From contig NZ_AP018050.1 of assembly GCF_003609775.1 (NCBI RefSeq), forward strand, positions 620,001 through 684,000: a stretch of 64,000 nt of DNA, given 5' to 3'. This document shows, in pieces, positions 25,737 to 34,906 of this stretch. Source of the stretch: Prevotella melaninogenica (GTDB taxonomy: Bacteria > Bacteroidota > Bacteroidia > Bacteroidales > Bacteroidaceae). Positions within the stretch are counted from its first letter, which is position 1, and the number at the start of each line of letters is the position of its first letter. The translations under genes and the position numbers were made by a program. The notes under the pieces were generated by a model. That model was not told the origin of the DNA. It worked only from the letters and a program-made list of their open reading frames with translations, and ran no database searches.

Positions 25737-26480
25737 TTACTCCTTTATAAATCCTTGATTTTTAAGTGAATTTATTAATACTTTAGAAAGGGCTTCGTTC
25801 GCTTCTTTCGTATATCTTAAATCGGTGAAAACCTGTGCGAGGGTTTCTTTATTGTTGATTTCCACAAAATGTTTGTTTTCCTCTAACTGCTCCTTTGGCG
25901 TATAGAAAGCATCGATACGCTCAGGCGTATAGTCTTCGTAAGTTTCGTTGTGGATAATGCTGTCGATAGGAAGGCGGTCAACAAGGGCTGGATCTTCATC
26001 AGGCCAACCGAGGGTAATCGTAGCGACAGGCATCACTAAGCGAGGGAGTTGTAATGCTTCAATGATAGTTTTAGGGTTGTAGATGGTTGTTCCCAAGAAG
26101 CAAGTGCCTAAGCCTTCTTCCTCTGCAAGGTTGCAGAAAGTCTGACAATAGAGCAGCGCATCAGTAGCAGCATTGAGGAAAGAAAGGAAGTTGTCGTAAC
26201 CCGGTGTTGCCTTACGGTTCTCCGCCCAGAGCGTAGTACGACGGAAGTCCGCGCAGAAGGTGAGGACCACAGGTGCCCCCATGACCATCGGTTGGTTGAA
26301 ATGAGCAGGTGCCAATTGCGCCTTCTTTTCCTCGTTTCGTGTGATGACAACTGAGTAAAGCTGCAGGTTTCCCATTGTTGGGGTACGTTCAGCCTTCTCT
26401 AATAGATTTTTCAGTAAATCCTCCGATACATCCTTGTTGGTGTATTTTCTTATCGTCTTTCTTGTATTAATAGTTTTCAT
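25737..26480 (-). CDS. Nitroreductase family protein
   Basis: FMN- and NAD(P)H-dependent oxidoreductase of the nitroreductase fold; the physiological substrate is unknown. It has 247 residues from the start chosen here, MKTINTRKTIRKYTNKDVS, with the family-typical R-x-IRKY near the N-terminus. The EKAERTPTMGNLQ segment and the later EEGLGTCFLGTT (about residue 160) form the flavin site. The frame continues upstream to 26588, but that part overlaps the nrdJ promoter region and has no family match. It is divergent from nrdJ. Confidence 0.88.
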   Translation of the reverse strand: MKTINTRKTIRKYTNKDVSEDLLKNLLEKAERTPTMGNLQLYSVVITRNEEKKAQLAPAHFNQPMVMGAPVVLTFCADFRRTTLWAENRKATPGYDNFLSFLNAATDALLYCQTFCNLAEEEGLGTCFLGTTIYNPKTIIEALQLPRLVMPVATITLGWPDEDPALVDRLPIDSIIHNETYEDYTPERIDAFYTPKEQLEENKHFVEINNKETLAQVFTDLRYTKEANEALSKVLINSLKNQGFIKE

Positions 26481-26497
26481 TTTAGATAATTTTGATG

Positions 26498-26507
26498 CTA
26501 CAAAGTT
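26498..26507 (-). promoter_or_regulatory. -7 element for the nitroreductase gene
   Basis: On the minus strand TTAACTTTG lies about 20 bp before the start at 26480, within the 97-bp divergent gap shared with nrdJ. Confidence 0.5.
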
Positions 26508-26577
26508 AAGTAAATGTTTTCTATTTTGGAAAACAATTCGTAACTTCGCAGTCGAAATATTTTCTAAAACGACAATA

Positions 26578-29178
26578 ATGGAAACCAAACAAACTTACTC
26601 ATTTGATGAAGCATTTCAAGCTACTTTAGCTTATTTCGGCGGAGACGAACTTGCTGCTCGTGTATGGGTCAACAAGTATGCGATGAAGGATAGCTTCGGA
26701 AATATCTATGAGAAGTCGCCAGAACAGATGCATTGGCGCATTGCTAACGAGATAGCTCGTATTGAGAATAAATATAAGAATCCATTGACGGCACAGGAGG
26801 TATTCGACCTCTTGGACCATTTCAGATATATTATCCCTGCTGGTAGTCCGATGACGGGTATCGGTAATAGCTATCAGGTAGCATCACTTTCTAACTGTTT
26901 CGTTATCGGTTTGGACGGTGATGCCGATTCATACGGTGCCATTATGCGTATTGACGAAGAGCAGGTGCAGCTGATGAAGCGTCGTGGTGGAGTGGGACAT
27001 GACTTGACCCATATCCGTCCGAAAGGCTCACCAGTGAACAACTCAGCCCTGACTTCAACGGGTCTTGTTCCTTTCATGGAGCGTTATTCCAACAGTACTC
27101 GTGAGGTAGCGCAGGACGGTCGTCGTGGTGCCTTGATGCTTTCGGTAAGTATTAAGCATCCAGATTCAGAGGCGTTTATCGATGCCAAGATGGAAGAAGG
27201 TAAGGTGACTGGTGCTAACGTGTCTGTAAAGATTACCGATGAGTTCATGCAGGCAGTCGTTGAAGATAAGACATACGTACAGCAGTTCCCTACCAATAGT
27301 AGCGAACCAAGTGTAACGAAGGAGATTTCTGCTAAGGAATTATGGGAAAAGATTGTACATAACGCATGGAAGAGTGCCGAGCCGGGCGTGTTGTTCTGGG
27401 ATACAATTATCCGAGAGAGTATTCCTGATTGTTATGCAGACCTTGGTTTCCAGACTGTTTCAACGAATCCATGTGGTGAGATTCCGCTCTGTCCATACGA
27501 TAGTTGTCGACTCCTTTCATTGAATCTCTATTCGTATGTTATCGACCCATTCACAGACCATGCACGCTTCGATATGGAATTGTTTAAGCGTCATGCACAG
27601 CTCGCACAGCGATTGATGGACGATATCATCGACCTTGAGATGGAGAAAATCGACCTCATTATGTCGAAGATAAAGACCGATCCTCAGGTTGATGAGGTGA
27701 AGAGTGCAGAGTATCATCTTTGGGAGAAGATTAAGAAGAAGAGTTGTCAGGGTCGTCGTACAGGTGTGGGAATCACTGCTGAGGGCGATATGATTGCAGC
27801 TATGGGCTTGCGTTATGGAACACAAGAAGCAACCGACTTCTCGGTTGATATTCATCGTACATTAGCTCTGAATGCTTATCGTTCATCGGTGACAATGGCA
27901 CAGGAGCGTGGTGCGTTTGAGATATACGATGCTAAGCGTGAGGAGAAGAATCCGTTTATCCTTCGTTTGAAGGAGGCTGATGGTCAGCTTTACGAAGATA
28001 TGAAGAAGTATGGTCGTAGAAATATTGCCTGTCTGACGATTGCTCCTACGGGTACAACCTCTCTCATGACACAGACAACATCGGGTATTGAACCAGTCTT
28101 CATGCCTGTATATAAGCGTCGTCGTAAGGTGAATCCAAACGATACGGACGTACATGTAGACTTCGTAGATGAGGTGGGCGACTCTTTTGAGGAGTACATT
28201 GTTTACCACCGTAAGTTCTTGACATGGATGGAGGTGAACGGAATTGATACGCAGAAGAAGTATAGTCAGGAAGAAATTGACGAACTCGTGAAGCGTTCTC
28301 CTTATTATAAAGCTACCGCAAACGATGTCGACTGGTTGATGAAGGTACGTATGCAGGGCGAAATTCAGAAGTGGGTTGACCACTCAATCTCTGTGACTGT
28401 GAACCTTCCAAATCAGGTTGATGAGGAGTTAGTGAATAAACTCTATGTTGAGGCATGGCGTAGTGGTTGCAAGGGTTGTACTATCTATCGTGACGGAAGT
28501 CGCTCGGGTGTGATGATTTCTGTATCGAAGAAGGATAAGACGAAGGAAGAAAAGCCTGCTGATGAGGAGAAGGCAAAAGACCTTAACTCAGCAGAGGAAC
28601 ATCATGAGCATATCTGTAACCATCCAAACGTTATTGAGGTTCGTCCAAAGGAATTGGAGTGTGACGTCGTACGCTTCCAAAACAATAAAGAGAAATGGGT
28701 AGCTTTCGTTGGCTTGTTAGATGGTTATCCTTACGAAATCTTTACAGGTTTGCAGGACGATGAGGAGGGTATTGCCCTTCCAAAGAGCGTTACTAAGGGT
28801 AAGATTATCAAGCAGACAGCCGAAGATGGTAACCATCGTTACGACTTCCAGTTTGAGAATAAGCGTGGCTATAAGACCACTGTTGAAGGCTTGTCAGAGA
28901 AGTTTAACCCAGAGTATTGGAACTATGCGAAGTTGATTTCAGGTGTATTGCGTTATCGTATGCCAATCGATCATGTCATCAAGCTCGTTGGTTCGCTGCA
29001 ATTGAAGAATGAAAGCATCAATACTTGGAAGAATGGTGTTGAGCGAGCTTTGAAGAAGTATGTTACTGATGGTACGAGTGCGTCAGGCTTGAAATGTCCA
29101 GTCTGTGCCCAAGAAACCCTTGTTTATCAAGAAGGATGCTTGATTTGTACCAACTGTGGAGCCTCACGTTGTGGCTAA
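26578..29178 (+). CDS. nrdJ: Adenosylcobalamin-dependent (class II) ribonucleotide reductase
   Basis: Reduces ribonucleotides to deoxyribonucleotides with adenosylcobalamin, with or without oxygen. The mature start is METKQTYSFDEAF; the frame is open for 48 codons upstream but these lack family similarity. It has 866 residues. C107 in SLSNCFVIG and the active-site NPCGE (residues 297-301, with C299 and E301) are present, as are the barrel motifs LTIAPTGTTSL and GCKGCTIYRDGSRSG. The C-terminus has a zinc-ribbon-like part, CPVC...CTNCGASRCG, that holds the Cys pair re-reducing the enzyme. It needs cobalamin. It is divergent from the nitroreductase gene. Confidence 0.95.
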   Translation: METKQTYSFDEAFQATLAYFGGDELAARVWVNKYAMKDSFGNIYEKSPEQMHWRIANEIARIENKYKNPLTAQEVFDLLDHFRYIIPAGSPMTGIGNSYQVASLSNCFVIGLDGDADSYGAIMRIDEEQVQLMKRRGGVGHDLTHIRPKGSPVNNSALTSTGLVPFMERYSNSTREVAQDGRRGALMLSVSIKHPDSEAFIDAKMEEGKVTGANVSVKITDEFMQAVVEDKTYVQQFPTNSSEPSVTKEISAKELWEKIVHNAWKSAEPGVLFWDTIIRESIPDCYADLGFQTVSTNPCGEIPLCPYDSCRLLSLNLYSYVIDPFTDHARFDMELFKRHAQLAQRLMDDIIDLEMEKIDLIMSKIKTDPQVDEVKSAEYHLWEKIKKKSCQGRRTGVGITAEGDMIAAMGLRYGTQEATDFSVDIHRTLALNAYRSSVTMAQERGAFEIYDAKREEKNPFILRLKEADGQLYEDMKKYGRRNIACLTIAPTGTTSLMTQTTSGIEPVFMPVYKRRRKVNPNDTDVHVDFVDEVGDSFEEYIVYHRKFLTWMEVNGIDTQKKYSQEEIDELVKRSPYYKATANDVDWLMKVRMQGEIQKWVDHSISVTVNLPNQVDEELVNKLYVEAWRSGCKGCTIYRDGSRSGVMISVSKKDKTKEEKPADEEKAKDLNSAEEHHEHICNHPNVIEVRPKELECDVVRFQNNKEKWVAFVGLLDGYPYEIFTGLQDDEEGIALPKSVTKGKIIKQTAEDGNHRYDFQFENKRGYKTTVEGLSEKFNPEYWNYAKLISGVLRYRMPIDHVIKLVGSLQLKNESINTWKNGVERALKKYVTDGTSASGLKCPVCAQETLVYQEGCLICTNCGASRCG

Positions 29179-29313
29179 ACGGTTAGCAGTAAAGTTCAAT
29201 AAAATCCCAATTCGGTCATTAGAAAACCATTAATATACATATCGTAGACTAATGACTGATTTGGGTTAACATAGAGGGCGGACAGCTCGTCTTGCTCTCA
29301 CTTCTCTTAACGA

Positions 29314-29700
29314 ATGATGAAATTAATGACAAGTTATATTCTTCTGGAAGGTCTTCACTTCCATGCTCGTATTGGAGTAGGGGAGCAGGAACGTGTGGTC
29401 GGTAATGAATATGTGCTCGACTTGCGGTTAGGTTATCCGTTCGCAAAGGCAATGGAGAGCGATGATGTAGCTGACACGTTGAACTATGCAGAGGCTTTTA
29501 ATGTCGTAAGAGAAGTAATGAAACAACCCGCTCGCCTGTTAGAGTCAGTCGCTGGTTCCATTGTTGAAGCATTGTGTGCGGCTTTTCCAATGCTAAGTAG
29601 TATCGACTTAAAACTCGTGAAGCTTAATCCTCCAATGGGTGCTGATAGTGATGGGGCAGGCGTGGAATTACACTTAATAAATGATAAAACCATGGATTAG
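29314..29700 (+). CDS. folB: Dihydroneopterin aldolase
   Basis: Folate pathway enzyme that splits 7,8-dihydroneopterin to the 6-hydroxymethyl pterin and glycolaldehyde; it works as a cytoplasmic oligomer. It has 128 residues: the N-terminal EGLHFHARIGVGEQER, the central DTLNYAEAFNVVREVM, and the catalytic-type KLVKLNPPMGADSDGAGVEL near the end. Two possible ATGs (29314, 29329) differ by five residues. It is 52 bp before the amidase gene, in the same direction. Confidence 0.92.
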   Translation: MMKLMTSYILLEGLHFHARIGVGEQERVVGNEYVLDLRLGYPFAKAMESDDVADTLNYAEAFNVVREVMKQPARLLESVAGSIVEALCAAFPMLSSIDLKLVKLNPPMGADSDGAGVELHLINDKTMD

Positions 29701-29752
29701 AGCCTTGGTTTCCCAAGGAAAAGCCGTATCTTTGCCCTTTAAATAATTAAGT

Positions 29753-31084
29753 ATGTTTAAGAAAATATCGCTTCTCTTTGTTTTCTTGGTCTTGTCAGTA
29801 GGTCTTTCATGGGCTGCAGACGGACGATTTACACTGGTTATTGACCCCGGTCATGGTGGTCATGACGCTGGTGCTATAGGTGCAATATCAAAGGAGAAGG
29901 ACATCAACTTGAATATAGCTTTGGCTTTTGGCCGTTATGTTGAGAGGAATTTACCAGATGTTAATGTGATATATACTCGTAAGACAGACGTGTTTATTCC
30001 TTTGCATCAGCGTGCCGATATAGCCAACAAAGCTAAGGCAGACCTTTTTATCTCAGTACATACGAACTCTGTTGCATCAGGTCGTTATGTAAAGGGATTT
30101 CAGGTTTATACCTTAGGTATGCACCGTGCGAAAGCTAACCTTGATGTTGCTATGCGTGAGAATGGCGTTATCTCAATGGAGAAGGGCTATCAGCAGACTT
30201 ATCAGGGTTTTGACCCAAACTCTTCAGAGAGTTATATCATGTTTGAATTCATGCAGAATGCGAACATGGAGCGAAGTGTTGAGTTAGCTCGAATGATACA
30301 GAATTCTGTTTGTTCTACTGCTGGACGTATCGATAAGGGTGTTCATCAGGCTGGTTTCCTCGTGTTGCGAGAGAGCTTTATGCCTGGTTGTTTGATAGAG
30401 TTAGGCTTTATCACAGCAGCAGATGAGGAGGAGTATCTGAACTCTTCGACTGGTATAGATGCCATGGCAAAAGGCATTTACAATGCTTTTGTACAATACA
30501 AGAACACGTACGACACACGTATCGTAGTGCCTTACCGCCCTGTAGAGAACAAGAGAATCGTAGTGGATCGCGTTATTCCAACAACTCCAGTAGACAAGCC
30601 GCGCCCTGTTACACCAGTTGAGAAACCTCGCACAACGGCTCCTGTGCAGCGTTCTCGTTCTACAGTGCCTGTGGAGCAGCCTCGTTCATCAGAGCCTGCA
30701 CCAAAGCCTCGCCCTATGAATAAGGTGCAAGAAGCAAAGAAGAGGATCTCTGATGCGATTCGAGAGTTGCTTCCTTGTAATGATTCTGAAGCTGGGGCGT
30801 CAAATAGCGCACCCACGTTTAAGGTGCAGGTGCTTGCTGCCAACCGTCAGTTACGACCAGGTAGCGAACAGTTCCGTGGTCGTACAGATCTTGATTGTAT
30901 ACAGGAAGGCAATTTTTATAAGTATGTTATAGGCTCCAGTACGAATTATAATGAGATAGCGCGAATGCGCGAAAAGCTGTTGAAAGACTTCCCACAAGCT
31001 TTCATCATTGCTTATAAAGATGGTGCTCGTATGGATGTCAATCAGGCAATAGCAGAGTTTCTTAAGAATAAAAAGAATAAGTAA
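29753..31084 (+). CDS. N-acetylmuramoyl-L-alanine amidase with SPOR-like tail
   Basis: Zinc amidase of the Amidase_3/AmiC type that cuts the peptide off peptidoglycan, used in daughter-cell separation. A signal peptide covers residues 1-21. The catalytic domain (about 24-245) begins VIDPGHGGHDAGAIG with the first zinc His and the SKEKDINL Glu; the later SVHTNSVASG and VLRESFMPGCLIELGFIT supply the other ligands and the Glu. A Pro/Arg-rich linker (about 260-330) leads to a C-terminal SPOR-like domain (about 355-440, FKVQVLAANRQL) that may bind denuded glycan at the septum. The gene is 11 bp before the MCE gene. Confidence 0.93.
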   Translation: MFKKISLLFVFLVLSVGLSWAADGRFTLVIDPGHGGHDAGAIGAISKEKDINLNIALAFGRYVERNLPDVNVIYTRKTDVFIPLHQRADIANKAKADLFISVHTNSVASGRYVKGFQVYTLGMHRAKANLDVAMRENGVISMEKGYQQTYQGFDPNSSESYIMFEFMQNANMERSVELARMIQNSVCSTAGRIDKGVHQAGFLVLRESFMPGCLIELGFITAADEEEYLNSSTGIDAMAKGIYNAFVQYKNTYDTRIVVPYRPVENKRIVVDRVIPTTPVDKPRPVTPVEKPRTTAPVQRSRSTVPVEQPRSSEPAPKPRPMNKVQEAKKRISDAIRELLPCNDSEAGASNSAPTFKVQVLAANRQLRPGSEQFRGRTDLDCIQEGNFYKYVIGSSTNYNEIARMREKLLKDFPQAFIIAYKDGARMDVNQAIAEFLKNKKNK

Positions 31085-31095
31085 ATAAAACGGAT

Positions 31096-32076
31096 ATGAA
31101 GAAAGTTTTTACACCACAGGTAAAGATTGCAGTTGTAGCTATACTTGCAGTTGTTGTGCTGTTCTTTGGAATGGAGTTCTTAAAGGGTTTGTCAATCTTT
31201 GGGAACGAGACACATTACAAGATTAAGTTCAATGACATCACTGGCTTATCTACGTCAACCCCTGTCTATGCTCGCGGTTTTAAGGTGGGTGTTGTTAGGA
31301 ATATTGATTATGACTATGATAGGTTAGATGAGTCAATCACAGTTGATATCGATGTTGAAAAGACATTGAGAATCCCAGAGGGTACTACCGCTGAGATTGT
31401 TAGCGACATCATGGGTAATGTGAAGGTCGTACTGCAATTTGGTAAAGGCACGAAGCTTTTGGAGCCAAATGGTTGGATTGACGGTGGTATCAACGATGGT
31501 ACCTTAGGCGACTTGAAGAGTATGGTACCTTCAATGCAGAAGATGTTGCCAAAGTTGGATAGCATCCTTGCCAGTGTGAATACGCTCCTTGCTGACCCAG
31601 CTCTTCAGAGTTCGGTTCATAACGTGGATAAGATAACAGCTAACCTCACTACTTCTACTCGCGAGCTTAACACGTTGTTGGCTCAGGTTAATACTTCTTT
31701 GCCTGCTATGACTGCGAAAGCTGGTAAGGTGATGGACAATGCCAACGGCATGATGGTGAACGCAAACAGAGGCATTACAGAGGCTCGTGGGGCTATCCGT
31801 GGCGCAAATACGATGATGTCTACCCTTAATAATAAGGTGAACGGACTCGATGTTGAGACTACAATGGCTAAGGTGAATGCCACCATAGACAATATGAACT
31901 CGCTCACAGCTAAGCTGAATAGCAATGAGGGTACAATGGGTTTGATGCTCAATGATGCCTCTTTGTACAATAATCTTAATAGCACGATGCGCTCTGCAGA
32001 TAGTCTTTTGACAAATCTCAAGGCACATCCAAAGCGTTATGTTCACTTCTCTATCTTTGGTAGAAAAGACAAGTAA
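31096..32076 (+). CDS. MlaD family (MCE) phospholipid transport protein
   Basis: Periplasmic, membrane-anchored substrate-binding part of a Mla/MCE lipid transporter. One N-terminal membrane segment (residues about 8-30) leads to an MCE domain (about 38-120: YKIKFNDITGLSTSTPVYARGFKVG). Residues about 140-310 are a long, helical, low-complexity region with NxxxxLNxxL-type heptads, as in tube-forming MCE proteins. The 326 residues fit Bacteroidota MlaD. The ATPase and permease genes are not in the window. It follows the amidase by 11 bp, a pairing often seen in the phylum. Confidence 0.9.
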   Translation: MKKVFTPQVKIAVVAILAVVVLFFGMEFLKGLSIFGNETHYKIKFNDITGLSTSTPVYARGFKVGVVRNIDYDYDRLDESITVDIDVEKTLRIPEGTTAEIVSDIMGNVKVVLQFGKGTKLLEPNGWIDGGINDGTLGDLKSMVPSMQKMLPKLDSILASVNTLLADPALQSSVHNVDKITANLTTSTRELNTLLAQVNTSLPAMTAKAGKVMDNANGMMVNANRGITEARGAIRGANTMMSTLNNKVNGLDVETTMAKVNATIDNMNSLTAKLNSNEGTMGLMLNDASLYNNLNSTMRSADSLLTNLKAHPKRYVHFSIFGRKDK

Positions 32077-32113
32077 TTTAAATATAGTCTAAATAATATT
32101 GTCAATGTTTCAC

Positions 32114-32172
32114 ACGCAGGGAAAGTGTTTTGAAGCTGTTTGAATATCAGCTTCTTTGCGCTTTCCCTGCGT
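32114..32172 (+). terminator. Large terminator hairpin after the mlaD-like gene
   Basis: ACGCAGGGAAAG pairs with CTTTCCCTGCGT, with an inner GAAGCTG/CAGCTTC stem. No strong T run follows, so a structural or processing role is also possible. Confidence 0.65.
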
Positions 32173-32367
32173 TTGTTTCACTCTCAGCATCATAAAGGGT
32201 ATAAGCTGGGTAAAACTTGTTGTTTTTCAAATACTTACAATTACACAACTACGCAAAATGAGAGGTTGATAAGAAAGATAACGCAACCTCCACAGATATA
32301 ACGATTTACAAACTTTCTCGTCTTTGAGATGTAATATTGCAGATAGTTCTCTTTATAAATAAATTAC

Positions 32368-32375
32368 TATCTTTG
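32368..32375 (+). promoter_or_regulatory. -7 element for dnaA
   Basis: TATCTTTG, 77 bp before the dnaA start. Confidence 0.6.
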
Positions 32376-32451
32376 CACTATCAAATCAAAACAGAGATAG
32401 TCGGCAAGCCACTATTTCGAGAAAGACATAGATATTTATAGATAACCAATT

Positions 32452-33858
32452 ATGAACGTCAGTCCTAAAAATCTTTGGGATAGTTGCCTCCAGCTCATAA
32501 AGGAGAATGTGACCGAGCAGCAATTTGACACCTGGTTTCGTCCGATTGTATTACAGTCGTACAAGCCAGCATCAAAGACATTGTTAGTTCAGGTCCCAAG
32601 CCAATTCGTATATGAGTATTTGGAAGGTCATTACGTAGACTTACTACGTAAGGTGTTGACGCGTGTCTTCGGACAAGGCGTACAACTGACGTATCGTGTA
32701 ATGGTTGACCAGGAGAATCACTTGTCACAAGACTTAGAGCAGGACACCGTAGAAGACATCTCTTCACAGCGTCCTACTGCTCGCGCTAATCAGAGCCCAA
32801 CCGTGTTGGATACAGTGCCACAGGACCTCGATTCGCAGCTCGATCCTCATAAGTCATTCAGCAACTATGTTGAAGGCGACAGCAACAAACTCCCTCGTTC
32901 TATCGGTCTTTCTATCGCAGAACACCCTAACACAACACAGTTTAACCCAATGTTCATCTATGGACCATCGGGCTGTGGTAAGACCCACCTTGTTAATGCT
33001 ATCGGATTAAGAGCGAAGCAACTCTATCCACAAAAGCGTGTGTTATACGTGTCTGCACGTCTGTTCCAAGTACAGTACACCGATTCTGTACGACAGAATA
33101 CTACCAACGATTTTATCAACTTCTATCAGACAATTGACATTCTGATTGTCGATGATATTCAGGAATGGGTTACTGCTACAAAGACGCAGGACACCTTCTT
33201 CCACATCTTCAACCACCTTTTCCGTAACGGAAAACGTATTATCTTAGCGAGCGACCGTCCACCAGTAGATCTCAAGGGTATGAACGACCGCCTGCTGACA
33301 CGTTTCTCTTGTGGACTGATTGCAGAGTTAGAAAAGCCAAACGTACAGCTTTGTGTGGATATTCTCCATAGCAAGATTAAGCGTGATGGTCTTAACATTC
33401 CAGAGGATGTAGTGCGCTTCATCGCCGAAACTGCTAATGGTAGCGTACGTGACCTTCAAGGTGTTATCAACTCACTCCTCGCTTACAGTGTCGTTTACAA
33501 TAGTAATATTGATATGCGATTGGCTGAGCGTGTTATCAAACGTGCAGTGAAGATTGACGACGAACCGCTGACAATTGACGATATCATGGACAAGGTTTGC
33601 TCTCATTATAACGTTACGATGTCGGCAGTCAACTCTCGTTCTCGTAAGAAAGACATTGTGATGGCACGCCAAGTGAGCATGTATATGGCACAGAAATATA
33701 CGAAGATGCCTGCAAGTCGTATCGGAAAGTTGGTGGGTAATCGTGATCACAGCACCGTAATCCACAGTTGTTCAAAGATTGAAGACCGACTAAAGGTTGA
33801 CAAAGGATTCCATGCTGAAATCGCAAGTATTGAAAACTCTTTTAAGTTAAAAGCATAA
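32452..33858 (+). CDS. dnaA: Chromosomal replication initiator DnaA
   Basis: AAA+ initiator that binds DnaA boxes and melts the origin. It has 468 residues. Domain I (1-80: LWDSCLQLIKENVTEQQFDTWF), a short linker, then the AAA+ domain (about 130-340) with Walker A GPSGCGKT at 171-178 and Walker B ILIVDDIQEW near 227. The C-terminal DNA-binding domain (about 375-468) has the DnaA signature NRDHSTVIHSCSKIEDRL. Own promoter and terminator. I could not find a clear DnaA-box cluster nearby. Confidence 0.98.
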   Translation: MNVSPKNLWDSCLQLIKENVTEQQFDTWFRPIVLQSYKPASKTLLVQVPSQFVYEYLEGHYVDLLRKVLTRVFGQGVQLTYRVMVDQENHLSQDLEQDTVEDISSQRPTARANQSPTVLDTVPQDLDSQLDPHKSFSNYVEGDSNKLPRSIGLSIAEHPNTTQFNPMFIYGPSGCGKTHLVNAIGLRAKQLYPQKRVLYVSARLFQVQYTDSVRQNTTNDFINFYQTIDILIVDDIQEWVTATKTQDTFFHIFNHLFRNGKRIILASDRPPVDLKGMNDRLLTRFSCGLIAELEKPNVQLCVDILHSKIKRDGLNIPEDVVRFIAETANGSVRDLQGVINSLLAYSVVYNSNIDMRLAERVIKRAVKIDDEPLTIDDIMDKVCSHYNVTMSAVNSRSRKKDIVMARQVSMYMAQKYTKMPASRIGKLVGNRDHSTVIHSCSKIEDRLKVDKGFHAEIASIENSFKLKA

Positions 33859-33870
33859 GGTATTAGTTTG

Positions 33871-33904
33871 AAAGTCTGTCGCATGGTCGTGGCAGGCTTT
33901 TTTA
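33871..33904 (+). terminator. Intrinsic terminator of dnaA
   Basis: AAAGTCTGTC pairs with GGCAGGCTTT through two wobble pairs, followed by a run of T. Confidence 0.75.
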
Positions 33905-34039
33905 ATTGACTTAAACCTTACTCCCTCACCTGAAAATAACCTTCCCCTCACTCTGAAAAATTATTACAAAACAAGCGTAGAAAACTCTCTTAAAAGCTCC
34001 AAAAAGTACTGGTTGTAATGTCTTTGTAACTCTCAGAGC

Positions 34040-34172
34040 ATCAAACACTTGCACAAGTGCATTTCAAAAGGTGCTTACTTCGAGTTCAACAGGGCGTTAG
34101 TAAGCACCCAAAAGGGCATCTTTTGCAAGCCAATTGGGCGTCTTTTCGAAGCTAAAAGAGCATCTTTTCAAA
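34040..34172 (+). repeat. Dispersed repeat family A, copy 4
   Basis: The best matched to copy 1, with AAAAGGTGCTTACTTCGAG, AGGGCGTTAGTAAGC, AAAGGGCATCTTTTGCAAG and AATTGGGCGTCTTTTC in register at 21-22 bp. Similarity to copy 1 extends upstream (TTGTAACT, CATCAA, ACTTGCA). A short open frame (34049-34243) runs through it but is only an effect of the repeat. Confidence 0.8.
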
Positions 34173-34291
34173 ACGAGGATGTGAAAAATAATTACATTCA
34201 TTGTAAGGAGTGGTTTTGGAGATGGTTAAGGATACCCATTTAAAATTGTTCATTTTGGGTAGGACTGTTTGGCATTAAACGTAATAAAAAA

Positions 34292-34635
34292 GGTTCTTCC
34301 GGAATTTGGAGTGATAAAGATTTGTCCAAACTTAGTTCTCTGACGAAAGGTTACACGGAGAAAAGGAGAGGACAGAGGATTATTAAAAAAAGCAATGGAA
34401 GTCACGGAGGCACCGTCGGTGCATAGAGCGACGGAGCTTGTTTGCCAATTCTATTAGCAATTTATATACAAAGCGTTTATCCCCAAATAGTTATCAAGAA
34501 TCTGTACGCTACACCTCCGTCGCTCTTTGTGCCGTCGGCACCTCCGTGACATTGCGTTTACCTCCGTTCCCTCAGTGACTCCGTGTGCCTATTATATAAG
34601 AGTTTTAGTCTATCACTCCATATTTCGGAAGAACC
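34292..34635. repeat. Dispersed palindromic element family B, copy 2
   Basis: A 344-bp element with 24-bp terminal inverted repeats that start GGTTCTTCCGGAATTTGGAG on the left and end CTCCATATTTCGGAAGAACC on the right. The arms hold CACGGAGGCACCGTCGGTGC and its inverse, with AGAGCGACGGAG boxes. It lies in the opposite orientation to copy 1 at 5764 and is much alike it along the whole length. No gene inside. Confidence 0.8.
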
Positions 34636-34696
34636 ACTTTTCTAAGCAAATCCTTATCCCGAACTGGCGTAACAACTACGAAAGACATCAAGCATA

Positions 34697-34738
34697 CCAC
34701 CCCCTCTCCCCTTTGGAGAGGGGCAGAGGGGTGAGGCT
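34697..34738. repeat. Dispersed repeat family D, copy 2
   Basis: CACCCCCTCTCCCCTTTGGA then GAGGGGCAGAGGGGTGAGG, a short C-rich palindrome just upstream of the TonB receptor promoter. Confidence 0.7.
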
Positions 34739-34757
34739 TTTTCCCTACTTCTAGGTA

Positions 34758-34788
34758 TTGCACTATTCCTTACAACATCCTACCTTTG
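34758..34788 (+). promoter_or_regulatory. Promoter for the TonB-dependent receptor gene
   Basis: TTGCACTATT and the -7 element TACCTTTG at 34781-34788. The leader to the start at 34907 is about 110 nt and contains a GCCCTATGGGGC hairpin, so some control in the leader is possible. Confidence 0.6.
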
Positions 34789-34906
34789 CATTAACAAATC
34801 AAAGGTGAGCTCTAGAATCATTGATAAGGTCACAAAAAGCCCTATGGGGCGTGCTGTGACTATATCGAAGATTTACAGAACATACCTGAATTTAAAACAA
34901 TTTAAA

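Noticed and set aside
34049..34243. 64-residue ORF after dnaA
   Set aside because: It runs through family A repeat copy 4 and is only an effect of the repeat periodicity.
33859..34292. Replication origin next to dnaA
   Set aside because: No cluster of TTATCCACA-type boxes found on either side of dnaA; GC skew could not be computed here.
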